From Clostridium sp. BSD9I1 (GTDB lineage: Bacteria; Bacillota; Clostridia; Clostridiales; Clostridiaceae): a stretch of DNA of 64,000 nt. Position numbers and translations under genes: made by a program. Position 1 is the stretch's first letter, and each line of letters opens with the position of its first letter. The notes beneath the pieces are model-generated. The model was not told the origin of the DNA, ran no database searches, and was given only the letters and a program-made list of their open reading frames with translations. The stretch is from positions 124,001 to 188,000 of the forward strand of contig NZ_FYAM01000027.1 of NCBI RefSeq assembly GCF_900185645.1. Reading direction: 5' to 3'. Shown here in pieces: positions 19,288 through 28,139 of the stretch.

Positions 19288-19407
19288 CAGAAAATTCATG
19301 GATTTGTAAGTTTATAGTATAAACGAGAATAAAAGTATAGTATAATAAGATTTGTTAAAATACTAGGGTAATAAAGAAACAATTTATAATAAATGGGGGA
19401 AAATGAT

Positions 19408-21108
19408 ATGAAAAGTTTATCGGCAAAGATACTAAGACTTATGGGATTTGTATCTTTGTTATCTATGCTAATTTTAATATCTTTAAATTTAATTGTGTTT
19501 AGAAATATATTTTCTAAAATGCAACAAAATGCCAAAAGTTATGTTCAGGAAGCAGAGAATATAATAGATTCAGATAAACTGAATAATGTAATTAATAATG
19601 GAAGCATGAATAGTACTGAATATAAAGAAATTAGAGAAGCTATGATTAGATGGAAAAATGATAAAGATGTAACATATGTATATACATTATCTAAAGGGGA
19701 AGATAATGCTCACTTTATAGTTGATGGATCAATAGTTAACTCTGATGAAATTGGAGAAGAATATCCATTAGAAGATGAAATGAAAGATGCCTTTAATGGA
19801 CAAGTATCTGTTAATAAAAAACCAATGAAGGATGATTTAGGTACCTTTATATCTGCATATGCACCTATAAAAGACTCAAGTGGGAATATAATTGCTATAG
19901 TTGGCATTGATAAGGAAGTATCAGAATATGTCGGTATGAAAAATAAAATTTTATTAGATGTAATAATAGCCGCAGTAATCATTATGGTTTTATCAATAGT
20001 CATAAGCATTTTCTTTTCAAAGAAGTTATCCAATAATGTTAATAGTATCAAAGATAATTTAAGAAAAATGGCTGATGGAGATTTAACGGAGGAGCTAGAA
20101 ATAAAAAGCAATGATGAATTTGAAGTTATAGCTAAAGAAATAAATAGATTTAGAGTAAAGATATCTAAGGCGTTTGAAATTGTACAGGAAGCTTCTAATA
20201 AAACTATGGAGGAAACTGAAAATCTTCTAGCACTTTCACAGGAAATGGCATCCTCTTCAGAAGTTGTAGATTGCACTATAGAAGAAATAGCAAAAGGATC
20301 AAATTCTCAAGCACAAGAGCTTTTAGGTATAAATAAAACATTACAGGGTTTTGGAATGAAAGTTGATGAAACTGTTATAAGAGTTGAGGGGGTATACTCT
20401 GATGCAGATTTAATTAGTATAAGTGCAAAGGAAGGCGATAGAGATTTAAAGGTACTGAGTGAGTTTGTGAGTGATATAAACAGTTCCTTTGAAGATGTAA
20501 GAAATAAAATACAGGGGCTTGGTGTTAGGTTATCTGAAATAAATCAAATTACAAATTTAATAAATGGTATTGCTGATAAAACTAATCTTTTAGCTCTTAA
20601 TGCAGCAATTGAAGCTGCAAGGGCAGGAGAAGCGGGGAAGGGATTTTCTGTAGTAGCTGAGGAAATAAGAAAGCTTGCAGAACAATCAAAAGTATCTTCT
20701 GCAAATATTAATAATTTGACCCAGGCTATATACATGGAAAGCAGTATGGTAGTAAAGACTTCGGATAATATGAATGCGAAGCTAGATGAGCAATCACAAG
20801 TTCTTGATAATTCAATGAATACTCTAAGAAACATAATTGTAAGTATAGAGAGAATACTTCCTAAAATTAAGGATATAAATGGATATGTTAATGAGATAAA
20901 CAGTGAAAAGGTAAAAATTTTACAAGGGGTTGAGGTTGCTTCATCAGTGTCAGAAGAAGTTTCAGTATCTACTGGAGAAATAGTAACTTCATCTAAGGAA
21001 CTAAGTGCTTCATCCAGCCAAGTGGCGCGCTCAGCTGAAGAATTAAGTAATAAAGTAGAAAAGGTTTCAGAATTTATAGGTGAATTTAAAATAGCTTCTA
21101 ATAACTAA
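19408..21108 (+). CDS. Methyl-accepting chemotaxis protein with sensor shared with the adjacent GGDEF protein
   Basis: From the ATG at 19408 (GGGGGA lies inside the longer frame that begins at 19393) the protein has 566 residues. TM1 is at about 8-30. The Cache-like sensor (about 31-180) follows the neighbour at 17740 nearly residue by residue: [20 protein letters not shown], then [27 protein letters not shown]2 is at about 190-210, then HAMP, then the signalling domain with tip [17 protein letters not shown]. The Gln usually found before TNLLALN is Lys here (ADKTNLL). It ends EFKIASNN without a CheR pentapeptide. Confidence 0.93.
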   Translation: MKSLSAKILRLMGFVSLLSMLILISLNLIVFRNIFSKMQQNAKSYVQEAENIIDSDKLNNVINNGSMNSTEYKEIREAMIRWKNDKDVTYVYTLSKGEDNAHFIVDGSIVNSDEIGEEYPLEDEMKDAFNGQVSVNKKPMKDDLGTFISAYAPIKDSSGNIIAIVGIDKEVSEYVGMKNKILLDVIIAAVIIMVLSIVISIFFSKKLSNNVNSIKDNLRKMADGDLTEELEIKSNDEFEVIAKEINRFRVKISKAFEIVQEASNKTMEETENLLALSQEMASSSEVVDCTIEEIAKGSNSQAQELLGINKTLQGFGMKVDETVIRVEGVYSDADLISISAKEGDRDLKVLSEFVSDINSSFEDVRNKIQGLGVRLSEINQITNLINGIADKTNLLALNAAIEAARAGEAGKGFSVVAEEIRKLAEQSKVSSANINNLTQAIYMESSMVVKTSDNMNAKLDEQSQVLDNSMNTLRNIIVSIERILPKIKDINGYVNEINSEKVKILQGVEVASSVSEEVSVSTGEIVTSSKELSASSSQVARSAEELSNKVEKVSEFIGEFKIASNN

Positions 21109-21123
21109 ATAAGGTTATTAATT

Positions 21124-21170
21124 TAAAGCTGTATTTGAGTAAGTTAATACTCATTTATAGCTTTATTTTT
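21124..21170 (+). terminator. Terminator after the MCP at 19408
   Basis: AAAGCT/AGCTTT outer pairing and GAGT/ACTC inner pairing form an interrupted stem followed by ATTTTTATATTTTT. Confidence 0.7.
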
Positions 21171-21247
21171 ATATTTTTGTATTAAAACCATAAAAGGTAA
21201 GCAAACTAAAAAGTAGTATTATAGCTCCTAAAATCGGAGGGGTACAA

Positions 21248-22150
21248 ATGAGCATTCTAAGTGAAATTAAAGATAGATTATCTATATTTAAAAATCTTTA
21301 TGATGTTATTAGAGTTATTAATCCCGTTAATAAAAAGGTTATCTATAATGATGAGAGTTATAATGTTGATATACCTAGCACTTGTTATGAATTTTGGAAT
21401 AAAAATAGTACCTGCGAAAATTGTGTATGTATAAGGGCTCTTCGAGAAAATGATACTTTCATAAAAATAGAGTATAAAGAAAAAAGAGTTTTTTTAACTA
21501 TAGCATCACTGGTAAATATTAATGACTGTACATATGTGGTGGAACTAATAAAAGATATAACAATGAAAGCATTCGTTGTACAATCAGAATATAAAAACGT
21601 AGAAAAAATTAATGATTTAATTAGTAGATTAAATCATGCTATGATAACAGATCCTTTGACAGGAATTTATAATAGGAGATTTATTGATGGACAGCTATAT
21701 GTAGATATAAATGAAAATGCCATTAATAAATTACCAATGTGTATAATAATTTTGGATATTGATTATTTTAAGGAAGTGAATGATACATATGGACATTTAG
21801 CTGGAGACTATGTTCTAAAAGAGTTTGGGAAACTTATATTGGAATCCATTAGAAAATCTACGGATTGGGTTAGTAGATATGGTGGAGAAGAGTTTTTAAT
21901 TGTCCTTAATAATACAAATAAAGAAGGAGCTATGGTGGTTTCAAATAAGATAAAGACATTACTAGGCAATACAGAATTTATGTATGAAGGCAATAAAATA
22001 AATATCACTGCCAGTTTTGGAGTTTGTTGTTTAAAAGAAGGAGGCATAATAAATGCTAAGGACTTTATTAAATGTGCAGATGAAAATCTTTATAAGGCGA
22101 AGAAAACTGGAAGAGATAAAATAGTTATTAGTGAAATTAATGAAGGGTAA
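21248..22150 (+). CDS. Cytosolic diguanylate cyclase (PAS-like, GGDEF)
   Basis: A 300-residue soluble protein. A PAS-like input domain (about 15-115) has a Cys cluster, STCENCVCIRALREND, that could bind metal or respond to redox. A GGDEF domain (about 135-295) follows with DPLTGIYNRRF, IILDIDYFKEVNDTYGH and an intact GGEEF active site. The I-site position reads KSTD rather than RxxD, so product inhibition may be lost. It lacks membrane segments. Ribosome site CGGAGGGG just precedes the ATG. Confidence 0.92.
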   Translation: MSILSEIKDRLSIFKNLYDVIRVINPVNKKVIYNDESYNVDIPSTCYEFWNKNSTCENCVCIRALRENDTFIKIEYKEKRVFLTIASLVNINDCTYVVELIKDITMKAFVVQSEYKNVEKINDLISRLNHAMITDPLTGIYNRRFIDGQLYVDINENAINKLPMCIIILDIDYFKEVNDTYGHLAGDYVLKEFGKLILESIRKSTDWVSRYGGEEFLIVLNNTNKEGAMVVSNKIKTLLGNTEFMYEGNKINITASFGVCCLKEGGIINAKDFIKCADENLYKAKKTGRDKIVISEINEG

Positions 22151-22269
22151 CAAATGAAACAGATAAGAGGAAAATTTTGGAGTATAATTTATTTAGATAG
22201 TAAAATTGTAACATGAAAATTTTAAAATATAGTATTAATCTTAAATACACTACAATGGAGGATATTAAT

Positions 22270-22608
22270 ATGGATAAAAATTTTATTAAGAACATTGATT
22301 TCGCAAAGACATTAAATTTAGAGAATCTTGTAACCTATCAAGAAGGTCAAGTAATAAGCAGAACTCTTTCTCAAAATAAACACTTGAGTCTAACACTATT
22401 TTCCTTTGATAAGGGCGAAGAAATAAGCTCACATGCTTCAGGTGGAGATGCTTTTGTAAACATTTTGGATGGAGAAGCAGAAATAACAATTGGTGAAGAA
22501 AAATTTGCAGTTAAAAAGGGAGAATGTATCGTAATGCCATCAGGAATACCTCATGCATTACATGCAACAGAAAGATTTAAAATGATGCTAGTTGTAGTAT
22601 TTGGATAA
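22270..22608 (+). CDS. Cupin-domain protein
   Basis: From the ATG at 22270 (AATGGAGG upstream) the protein has 112 residues. An ATG at 22213 is in frame but lacks a ribosome site. It is a single small cupin barrel: the first motif is degenerate (ISSHASGGDAFVNILDGEAEITIGEE, where HxH is H-A-S-G-G-D), and the second is GECIVMPSGIPHALHA with a His. Such small cupins are common in anaerobes and bind metal or a small ligand, and no precise role can be given. It is convergent with the small gene at 22667, with a shared terminator between them. Confidence 0.88.
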   Translation: MDKNFIKNIDFAKTLNLENLVTYQEGQVISRTLSQNKHLSLTLFSFDKGEEISSHASGGDAFVNILDGEAEITIGEEKFAVKKGECIVMPSGIPHALHATERFKMMLVVVFG

Positions 22609-22616
22609 TAACAATT

Positions 22617-22646
22617 AAAAGTCGCCTTTTAAAAGGGCGACTTTTA
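22617..22646. terminator. Bidirectional terminator between convergent genes
   Basis: AAAAGTCGCC and GGCGACTTTT pair around TTTTAAAAG. The A-run and T-run on both sides serve the cupin gene on the plus strand and the 72-residue gene on the minus strand. Confidence 0.92.
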
Positions 22647-22666
22647 AGCTTGGAGGTTAGTTTTAT

Positions 22667-22885
22667 TTAAAATGTAGGTAAGTTGTTCAAGTTATTTTCA
22701 TCATTAGATTTAGGAGAAGAAGCTATGGTATTCACTCCATTTTGGTTTTTCTCAACAATTACAGAATCGAGCTTTCCGCGTTTAGCCAAAGCTACTGCTT
22801 CTGTAAGGCTTCTTTGTATATTATCGTCTGTAAGTACATTGGTTATATCACCATCATTGTTTTTTCTAATCTTTATTATTTTCAT
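22667..22885 (-). CDS. DUF3892-like small protein
   Basis: A 72-residue minus-strand protein: MKIIKIRKNNDGDITNVLTD, then LTEAVALAKRGKLDSVIVEKNQNG. The pattern (K-I-x-K-x-R-K-N, an IT-V turn, then a helix AVALAKRGxL and VxVxKxxNG) fits the DUF3892 family of small Firmicutes proteins of unknown function. AGAGGTGAATT lies just upstream of its ATG, a good ribosome site. Plus-strand frames that overlap it (from 22683 and 22742) lack ribosome sites and read as low-complexity hydrophobic shadows. Confidence 0.8.
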   Translation of the reverse strand: MKIIKIRKNNDGDITNVLTDDNIQRSLTEAVALAKRGKLDSVIVEKNQNGVNTIASSPKSNDENNLNNLPTF

Positions 22886-23077
22886 GTTAATTCACCTCTT
22901 AGTTTAATTTTTTTCATGGAAAAGATTCTGAAATTTAAAAATAAAATCAGCAGTTAGTTAAATAAAAGTTAAATGTTTATAAATAGTATTCCCAATGAAA
23001 TAAAAAGTAATAATATTTTATAAATCTCGTATGATATAATAAAGTTCATTAATAACTAATGAAGGGAGATAATCATT

Positions 23078-23737
23078 ATGGTGAAGGCTGTAATATTTGA
23101 TATGGATGGAATAATAATAGATAGTGAACCACTTCATTTAAGCATTGAGGAAGATATATTTAAAAAACTAGGAATATCTATAGCATATGAAGAACACAAT
23201 ACATTTATAGGAACTACTTCACATTATATGTGGGATAAGATAAAAACTAATCATAATTTAACCGAGAGTCTAGAGGAACTGGTAGAATTAGATAGGAATA
23301 CATATTTAGATTTTTTAAATGATGCCTTAGATTTACAACCAATAAATGGAGTAAAAGAACTCATAATTGATTTACATAAAAACAATATAAAATTAGCAGT
23401 AGCATCATCATCACCATTAAATGTAATAGAAAAGGTACTGAGCTTGTTTGAAATAAGAAACTACTTTGATTACATAGTAACTGGAGATTATGTGAGTAAG
23501 AGCAAACCTGAGCCAGATATATTTTTATATGCTAGTGAAAAATTAGATGTAGATCCTAAGGAATGTGTGGTTATAGAAGATTCCCATAATGGGGTTTTAG
23601 CTGCAAAGAAAGCTAATATGAAATGCATAGGATACAAAAATATAAACTCTGGGAACCAAGATTTAAGTAAAGCAGATATAATTATTGATGATTTTAATGA
23701 TATAAATGCAGCATTCATAAAAGGACTGAATAAGTAA
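23078..23737 (+). CDS. HAD-family phosphatase / beta-phosphoglucomutase-like
   Basis: A 219-residue HAD subfamily IA protein. Motif I is FDMDGIIIDSEPLH with both catalytic Asp residues, motif II is VASSSPLNV, and motifs III/IV are KSKPEPDIF and VVIEDSHNGVLAA. A helical cap lies at about 16-90. The length and cap type fit beta-phosphoglucomutase or a sugar-phosphate phosphatase, and the substrate is not readable. Ribosome site AAGGGAG. A TATAAT sequence about 45 bases upstream gives a plausible -10 box. Confidence 0.9.
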   Translation: MVKAVIFDMDGIIIDSEPLHLSIEEDIFKKLGISIAYEEHNTFIGTTSHYMWDKIKTNHNLTESLEELVELDRNTYLDFLNDALDLQPINGVKELIIDLHKNNIKLAVASSSPLNVIEKVLSLFEIRNYFDYIVTGDYVSKSKPEPDIFLYASEKLDVDPKECVVIEDSHNGVLAAKKANMKCIGYKNINSGNQDLSKADIIIDDFNDINAAFIKGLNK

Positions 23738-23823
23738 AATAAAGATGATTTTATTTAGAAATCAGAATTATAAATCTAGTGGAGTATAACTGCTCGCAAA
23801 TATAAGGAGGGGAGAAGATTAGA

Positions 23824-24669
23824 GTGAAGGTAAAACCACAAATAGGCATTAAAAATATTATTAAAAGAATTATAGATGATGAAGTTCCGGCGCTGGCTTC
23901 TGAATTATCTTATAGTTTAATCTTGTCCTTCTTTCCATTTTTAATTTTTTTAATGACTTTAATAGGATATCTATCTCTGGATACAGAATTAGTCCTTTGG
24001 GAATTAAGTAAAGTGCTACCAGATGGTGCATATAAATTAGTTCATGATACAGTATTAGAAGTTTTGCAAGGCAGAAATGTAAAGCTTTTATCCCTTGGAT
24101 TTATTCTTTCCATATGGACATCATCTACTGGATTTAGAAGTGTTATAAAGGGTCTTAATAAGGCTTATGATGAAAAGGAAAAAAGATCCTTAATAAAAGT
24201 AATAATAATATCTATTTTATGTACTATAGGATTAACTTTTATAATAGTTGCAACATTGTTTTTGTTAGTTTTTGGTGAAGCATTGGGAAGGTTCTTAATG
24301 TGGAAGTTTTTCATTTCAGGATCATTTATGTCTTTATGGAATATAGTAAGATATGCTATCATATTAACCTCCATGATACTTGTATTTGCTCTTTTATATA
24401 GATATACTCCAAGTAAAAGACTTAGATGGAGGGAAGTAATTCCAGGTGCCATATTTGCAACCATAGGGTGGATAGTTGTATCCATTGGATTTTCTTTTTA
24501 TGTAAACAACTTTGGAAATTACTCAAGGCTGTATGGAAGTATAGGAGCAGTTATTATACTTTTAACGTGGTTATATTTGACTTCCATTATTATAATGGTT
24601 GGTGGGGAATTAAATGCAGCGTTAGCATTCGATAGAAAGGTAAAGGAAAATCCAAACATTTTAAGATAA
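23824..24669 (+). CDS. YihY/UPF0761 (BrkB-like) inner-membrane protein
   Basis: A 281-residue membrane protein of the YihY/virulence-factor-BrkB family with about six membrane segments. Family marks are ELSYSLILSFFPFLIFLMTLIGY near the N-terminus, the segment ending IWTSSTGFRSVIKGLNKAYD, RYTPSKRLRWREVIPGAIFATIGW, and NFGNYSRLYGSIGAVIILLTWLY. It starts with GTG at 23824 after AAGGAGGGGAG. The family is present throughout bacteria and its transport role, if any, is not established. Confidence 0.92.
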   Translation: MKVKPQIGIKNIIKRIIDDEVPALASELSYSLILSFFPFLIFLMTLIGYLSLDTELVLWELSKVLPDGAYKLVHDTVLEVLQGRNVKLLSLGFILSIWTSSTGFRSVIKGLNKAYDEKEKRSLIKVIIISILCTIGLTFIIVATLFLLVFGEALGRFLMWKFFISGSFMSLWNIVRYAIILTSMILVFALLYRYTPSKRLRWREVIPGAIFATIGWIVVSIGFSFYVNNFGNYSRLYGSIGAVIILLTWLYLTSIIIMVGGELNAALAFDRKVKENPNILR

Positions 24670-24689
24670 TACATGAAAAGAGTAATATT

Positions 24690-24770
24690 TCTAACTTTAA
24701 AACACCTAAGTTTTTTACATTAGATGTTGCTAAGACAGCCTAAGATTCTTAAAAGTGTTTTAAAGTTAGA
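24690..24770. repeat. Inverted repeat between convergent genes
   Basis: Perfect 16-base arms (TCTAACTTTAAAACAC at 24690-24705 and its complement at 24755-24770) flank 49 bases. It sits between convergent genes and may act as a bidirectional terminator, but no clean U-run follows either arm and the loop is large. It shares the words AAACACC and CCTAAG with the bigger palindrome at 26208. Confidence 0.75.
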
Positions 24771-24799
24771 TGCTTTAGTAAAGAGCTCTTACAAAATTT

Positions 24800-25990
24800 T
24801 TATATTAAACCTAATGAAATAATCTTTTCCTTAGAATATCCCTCCCTAATCCCCTTTACTATTTTTATAGATAAGGAGGTATCCCTAAGAAGTATACATC
24901 CAACTAGTTTATTATCTTTAAAGAAAAGCTTTTTATATATCTGATTATCTTCATTATTATAAGATAAAACATCACATTCATCATCAAAATATCCGGAGGA
25001 AAAAAGATTTGTATCCATTGAGGAGAAAATTGTAGATGAAACAAAATCTTTAAATATTAACTCATCTCCAGAGGCATTTATACCGGCAACTTTGCCCATT
25101 TGAACAGCTGCAGGCCAAATGCCATAGTTTCTACCGTTTAATTCTGCTACATCTCCGCAAGCATATATATCAGGTATGTTAGTTTCCATTTTTTCATTTA
25201 CTACTACAGATTTATCGGTCTTTATTCCACACTTTTCAGCCAATTCTTTGTTTGCTCTTATTCCAACAGAAAATAATACCATGTCTGTATCAAGGATAGT
25301 GCCACTTTTTAGTTTTATATTAGTTACATTATCATTTCCGAGTATTTCAACTAGGGAGTCACCAAGAATTACATTAATGCCGCAATTACTAATTTGATTC
25401 TTAAAAATTTCAGCACCTTCTTCATCTAGCTGTCTAGGTAAAAGTCTTTGAAAAAATTCCACTACAGTTACATCAAGCCCTAAATTTTGTAATTCCCATG
25501 CAGCCTCAAGCCCCAATAGACCTCCACCTATAACTACAGCTTTTTTAGAATCTTTTGCATAACTTATTATTTCATCTGCATCATTTATTGTTCTTAAGGA
25601 AAATACTCCATTTTTGTCAGTACCAGCAGTTGGTGGGATGAAGTTACGTGCACCATTTGCAAGTATAAGTTTATCGTAATTTAAACAAGAGCCATCAGAT
25701 AAAACTATCTTATTTTCTTTGGTCAGAATACTCTCTACTTTAGTATTTAGTTTTAAGTTTATACTATTCTCTTCAAACCAATTTTTATTTTTTAAATATA
25801 ATTTTTTATCGGGAATCTCATTAGCAAGATATTCAGAAAGAGAAGGTCTATAATAGCTATAATAACTTTCCTCTGAAATCATTGTTATGTAGGCTTTTGA
25901 ATTTTTCTGCCTTATAGCATCTGCAGCATAAAATCCAGCAGCGCCGTTTCCAATAATAATAAAAGTTGTACCATTAGTTTTATTGTTCAT
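24800..25990 (-). CDS. FAD/NAD(P)-dependent oxidoreductase (NADH:rubredoxin reductase / NADH oxidase-like)
   Basis: From the minus-strand ATG at 25990 (GGGGAG about 8 bases upstream) the protein has 396 residues. An ATG 48 bases further upstream is unsupported. The FAD-binding Rossmann motif is IIIGNGAAGFYAADAI, the NAD-binding one is VVIGGGLLGLEAAWEL, and the second FAD motif is NIPDIYACGDVAE. YYRPSLSEYL is typical of the rubredoxin-reductase/nitrite-reductase-like group. It could pass electrons to rubredoxin or rubrerythrin for oxygen defence, which the rubrerythrin in this window makes plausible but does not prove. Confidence 0.87.
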   Translation of the reverse strand: MNNKTNGTTFIIIGNGAAGFYAADAIRQKNSKAYITMISEESYYSYYRPSLSEYLANEIPDKKLYLKNKNWFEENSINLKLNTKVESILTKENKIVLSDGSCLNYDKLILANGARNFIPPTAGTDKNGVFSLRTINDADEIISYAKDSKKAVVIGGGLLGLEAAWELQNLGLDVTVVEFFQRLLPRQLDEEGAEIFKNQISNCGINVILGDSLVEILGNDNVTNIKLKSGTILDTDMVLFSVGIRANKELAEKCGIKTDKSVVVNEKMETNIPDIYACGDVAELNGRNYGIWPAAVQMGKVAGINASGDELIFKDFVSSTIFSSMDTNLFSSGYFDDECDVLSYNNEDNQIYKKLFFKDNKLVGCILLRDTSLSIKIVKGIREGYSKEKIISLGLI

Positions 25991-26136
25991 ATGCTCAGCT
26001 CCCCATAGTTTAATTTTAACCCTAAGATTATTATACACTAATAATTATCAGATAATGATTAAGAAAGTAAACTTGAAAGAATTTTGTGATAAAAGTTTAA
26101 TTGATGGTTAATACTGAATAGTTACTAGTCATTATT

Positions 26137-26160
26137 GAAATTTCACTAAGGTGAAATTTC
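26137..26160. promoter_or_regulatory. Palindrome upstream of the oxidoreductase gene
   Basis: GAAATTTCAC and GTGAAATTTC are perfect 10-base arms with a 4-base loop. It lies about 147 bases upstream of the minus-strand oxidoreductase start. No T-run follows, so it is either an operator or part of an intergenic repeat. Confidence 0.4.
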
Positions 26161-26207
26161 TTCCTTTAGCCTTTAGCAGGTCTACTTACATTTTTAATGT
26201 TAAATAT

Positions 26208-26401
26208 TATAGTATGGGATTTGCATTGTAGAAAGCATTAAACAAGCATTAAAAGCTCTTTATTTCTGATGTCAAAACACCGTTAAGAGTCTTCTACTGT
26301 CTGAACGATAGTGAGTTTAGAAGGCTTAGGTGGTTTAACATCAGAAATATTAGAGCTTTTTTACGAAGTGAAGCTTTCCTAAATGAAAATTCCATACTAT
26401 A
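26208..26401. repeat. 194-bp imperfect palindrome, MITE-like
   Basis: The ends TATAGTATGG and CCATACTATA are perfectly inverted. Pairing resumes through AAAGCTCT/AGAGCTTT, ATTTCTGATGT/ACATCAGAAAT and CTTCT/AGAAG toward the centre near 26305. No reading frame of note is inside. Size and terminal inverted ends suit a miniature inverted-repeat element or other dispersed repeat. A target duplication is not clear. Confidence 0.7.
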
Positions 26402-26439
26402 TATCAACATTATCTTAAAATGTGGTAATTTTTAAAGGA

Positions 26440-26468
26440 TTGACAATAGATTAGTTTGATGATAAACT
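26440..26468 (+). promoter_or_regulatory. Promoter of the SAM riboswitch transcript
   Basis: TTGACA at 26440-26445 and TAAACT at 26463-26468 with a 17-base spacer, about 25 bases upstream of the riboswitch. Confidence 0.85.
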
Positions 26469-26490
26469 ATCCTTAAAATTTAATAGGAAC

Positions 26491-26660
26491 TTCTTATCAA
26501 GAGCGGCGGAGGGACTGGCCCCATGAAGCCCGGCAACCCAGATACATCTGTTTTAATACATTTGTTTTGAAGGTGCTAAATCCAGCAGGTGAATACCTGA
26601 CAGATAAGGGGAGAAGTGGTAACTTCTTGTGTCTGTCGGCAAGGAGTTTTTTTATTTTGT
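26491..26660 (+). promoter_or_regulatory. SAM-I riboswitch (S-box) with terminator
   Basis: The aptamer begins CTTATCAAGAGCGGCGGAGG and continues GACTGGCCC, ATGAAGCCCGGCAACC, AAGGTGCTAAATCCAGCAGG and closes with GATAAG, all core S-box elements. AACTTCTTG can pair with CAAGGAGTT ahead of seven T's as a terminator (about 26631-26656). The segments ACAGA/TCTGT and AGAAGT/ACTTCT form the competing antiterminator. Since GATAAG belongs to both P1 and the antiterminator region, SAM binding should favour termination and shut off the transporter gene. Confidence 0.96.
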
Positions 26661-26697
26661 AAATTAATTTTAAATAGTCATTATGGGAGGATATTAA

Positions 26698-28023
26698 ATG
26701 AATAATTCAGTTGAAAGAAAAGGTAAGGCGACAGCATTACTACCATTAATAGTTTTTGTAGCAATATATTTATCAATAGCATTAGTTACTAATGATTTTT
26801 ATGCTATGCCTGTTACTGTTCCGTTTTTGATTGCTGCAGTGGTAGCGTTACTTATGAATAAAAAAGAAAGTATAAATGACAAAGTTGAAATATTTTGCAA
26901 GGGAGCAGGAGATTTAAATATTATACTTATGTGCTTAATATTTATCTTAGCAGGAGCCTTTGCACAAGTTGCAAAAGATATGGGAGCAGTAGAATCTACT
27001 GTTAACTTAGGACTTAAAGTGCTTCCAAGTAATATTTTAATTTCAGGAATATTTATAATTGGATGCTTTATATCCACTTCTATAGGAACTTCTGTAGGAA
27101 CAATAGTTGCACTATCTCCGATGGCTGTAGGAGTAGCTGATAAGACTGGAATATCAGTGGCTTTAGTGCTAGGATCAGTAATTGGTGGAGCAATGTTTGG
27201 TGATAATTTATCAATGATTTCTGATACAACAATTGCAGCTACTAGAACTCAAGGATGCGAAATGAGGGACAAGTTTAAAACTAACTTCTTTATAGTACTC
27301 CCAGCGGCAATTATTACAGCAGTGATATTTGCAGTAATTACATCAGGTAATAATGCTACTTTATCTGGAAACTATCAGTATAGTATTGTAAAGGTACTTC
27401 CTTATTTATCTGTACTTATAGCAGCACTTTTAGGCGTAAATGTAATTTTAGTTTTAGTGGGTGGAGTGGCACTTTCAGGTATAGTAGGAATTGCTACTGG
27501 ATCTATGGGAGTTATAGCTTTTCTTCAGTCTATAGCAAAGGGAATAGCAGGTATGTCAGAACTAGTGATAGTATCACTTGTAATCGGAGGGATTGTAGAA
27601 CTTATTAAACACAATGGGGGTATAGATTTCTTACTTCATTTTATAACAAGCAAGGTAAAATCGAGAAAGGGTGCCGAGCTTGCTATAGGACTTTTAGTTG
27701 CTTTAGTAGATGCATGTACTGCTAACAATACTATAGCTATAGTAACTACAGGACCTTTAGCAAAAAGTATATCTTCAAAATATAATATAGAGCCACAAAA
27801 AACAGCTAGTCTACTAGATACTTTTTCATGCTTTGCTCAAGGAGTTATACCATATGGAGCACAGTTATTAGTTGCATCAGGTATTGCGGGCATTTCACCA
27901 TTTTTAATAATGAAGTATTTGTATTATCCATATTTAATTGGGATATCTGCAGTTATTGCAATAGCATTAGGATTCCCTAAGATAAAGAATATGGAGGCAG
28001 GGGCTCTAAAAAAAGTAATTTAA
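26698..28023 (+). CDS. metT: NhaC-family transporter, probable methionine transporter MetT
   Basis: A 441-residue membrane protein with about 10-12 hydrophobic segments, of the Na+/H+ antiporter NhaC family. Characteristic stretches are CFISTSIGTSVGTIVALSPM, GSVIGGAMFGDNLSMISDTTIAATRTQGCEM and DACTANNTIAIVTTGPLAK. Family members behind S-box riboswitches have been proposed as methionine transporters (MetT), and this gene lies directly behind a SAM-I riboswitch, so uptake of methionine or a precursor is the best reading. Ribosome site TGGGAGG. Followed by a terminator at 28052. Confidence 0.9.
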   Translation: MNNSVERKGKATALLPLIVFVAIYLSIALVTNDFYAMPVTVPFLIAAVVALLMNKKESINDKVEIFCKGAGDLNIILMCLIFILAGAFAQVAKDMGAVESTVNLGLKVLPSNILISGIFIIGCFISTSIGTSVGTIVALSPMAVGVADKTGISVALVLGSVIGGAMFGDNLSMISDTTIAATRTQGCEMRDKFKTNFFIVLPAAIITAVIFAVITSGNNATLSGNYQYSIVKVLPYLSVLIAALLGVNVILVLVGGVALSGIVGIATGSMGVIAFLQSIAKGIAGMSELVIVSLVIGGIVELIKHNGGIDFLLHFITSKVKSRKGAELAIGLLVALVDACTANNTIAIVTTGPLAKSISSKYNIEPQKTASLLDTFSCFAQGVIPYGAQLLVASGIAGISPFLIMKYLYYPYLIGISAVIAIALGFPKIKNMEAGALKKVI

Positions 28024-28051
28024 TTGATAATTAGAACTAAGTTATTATTTT

Positions 28052-28085
28052 GAGTGCAAAATTATATTGAATTTTGCACTCTTTT
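28052..28085 (+). terminator. Terminator after metT-like gene
   Basis: GAGTGCAAAATT and AATTTTGCACTC pair around ATATTG and are followed by TTTTAATTT. Confidence 0.9.
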
Positions 28086-28139
28086 AATTTCTAATATAAT
28101 ATAGAATATGGGAAAATAACATAGTGGGGTGGATGGAAA

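Noticed and set aside
22683-22957. Plus-strand small hydrophobic frames at 22683 and 22742
   Set aside because: They are antisense to the DUF3892-like gene, lack ribosome sites and have atypical composition.
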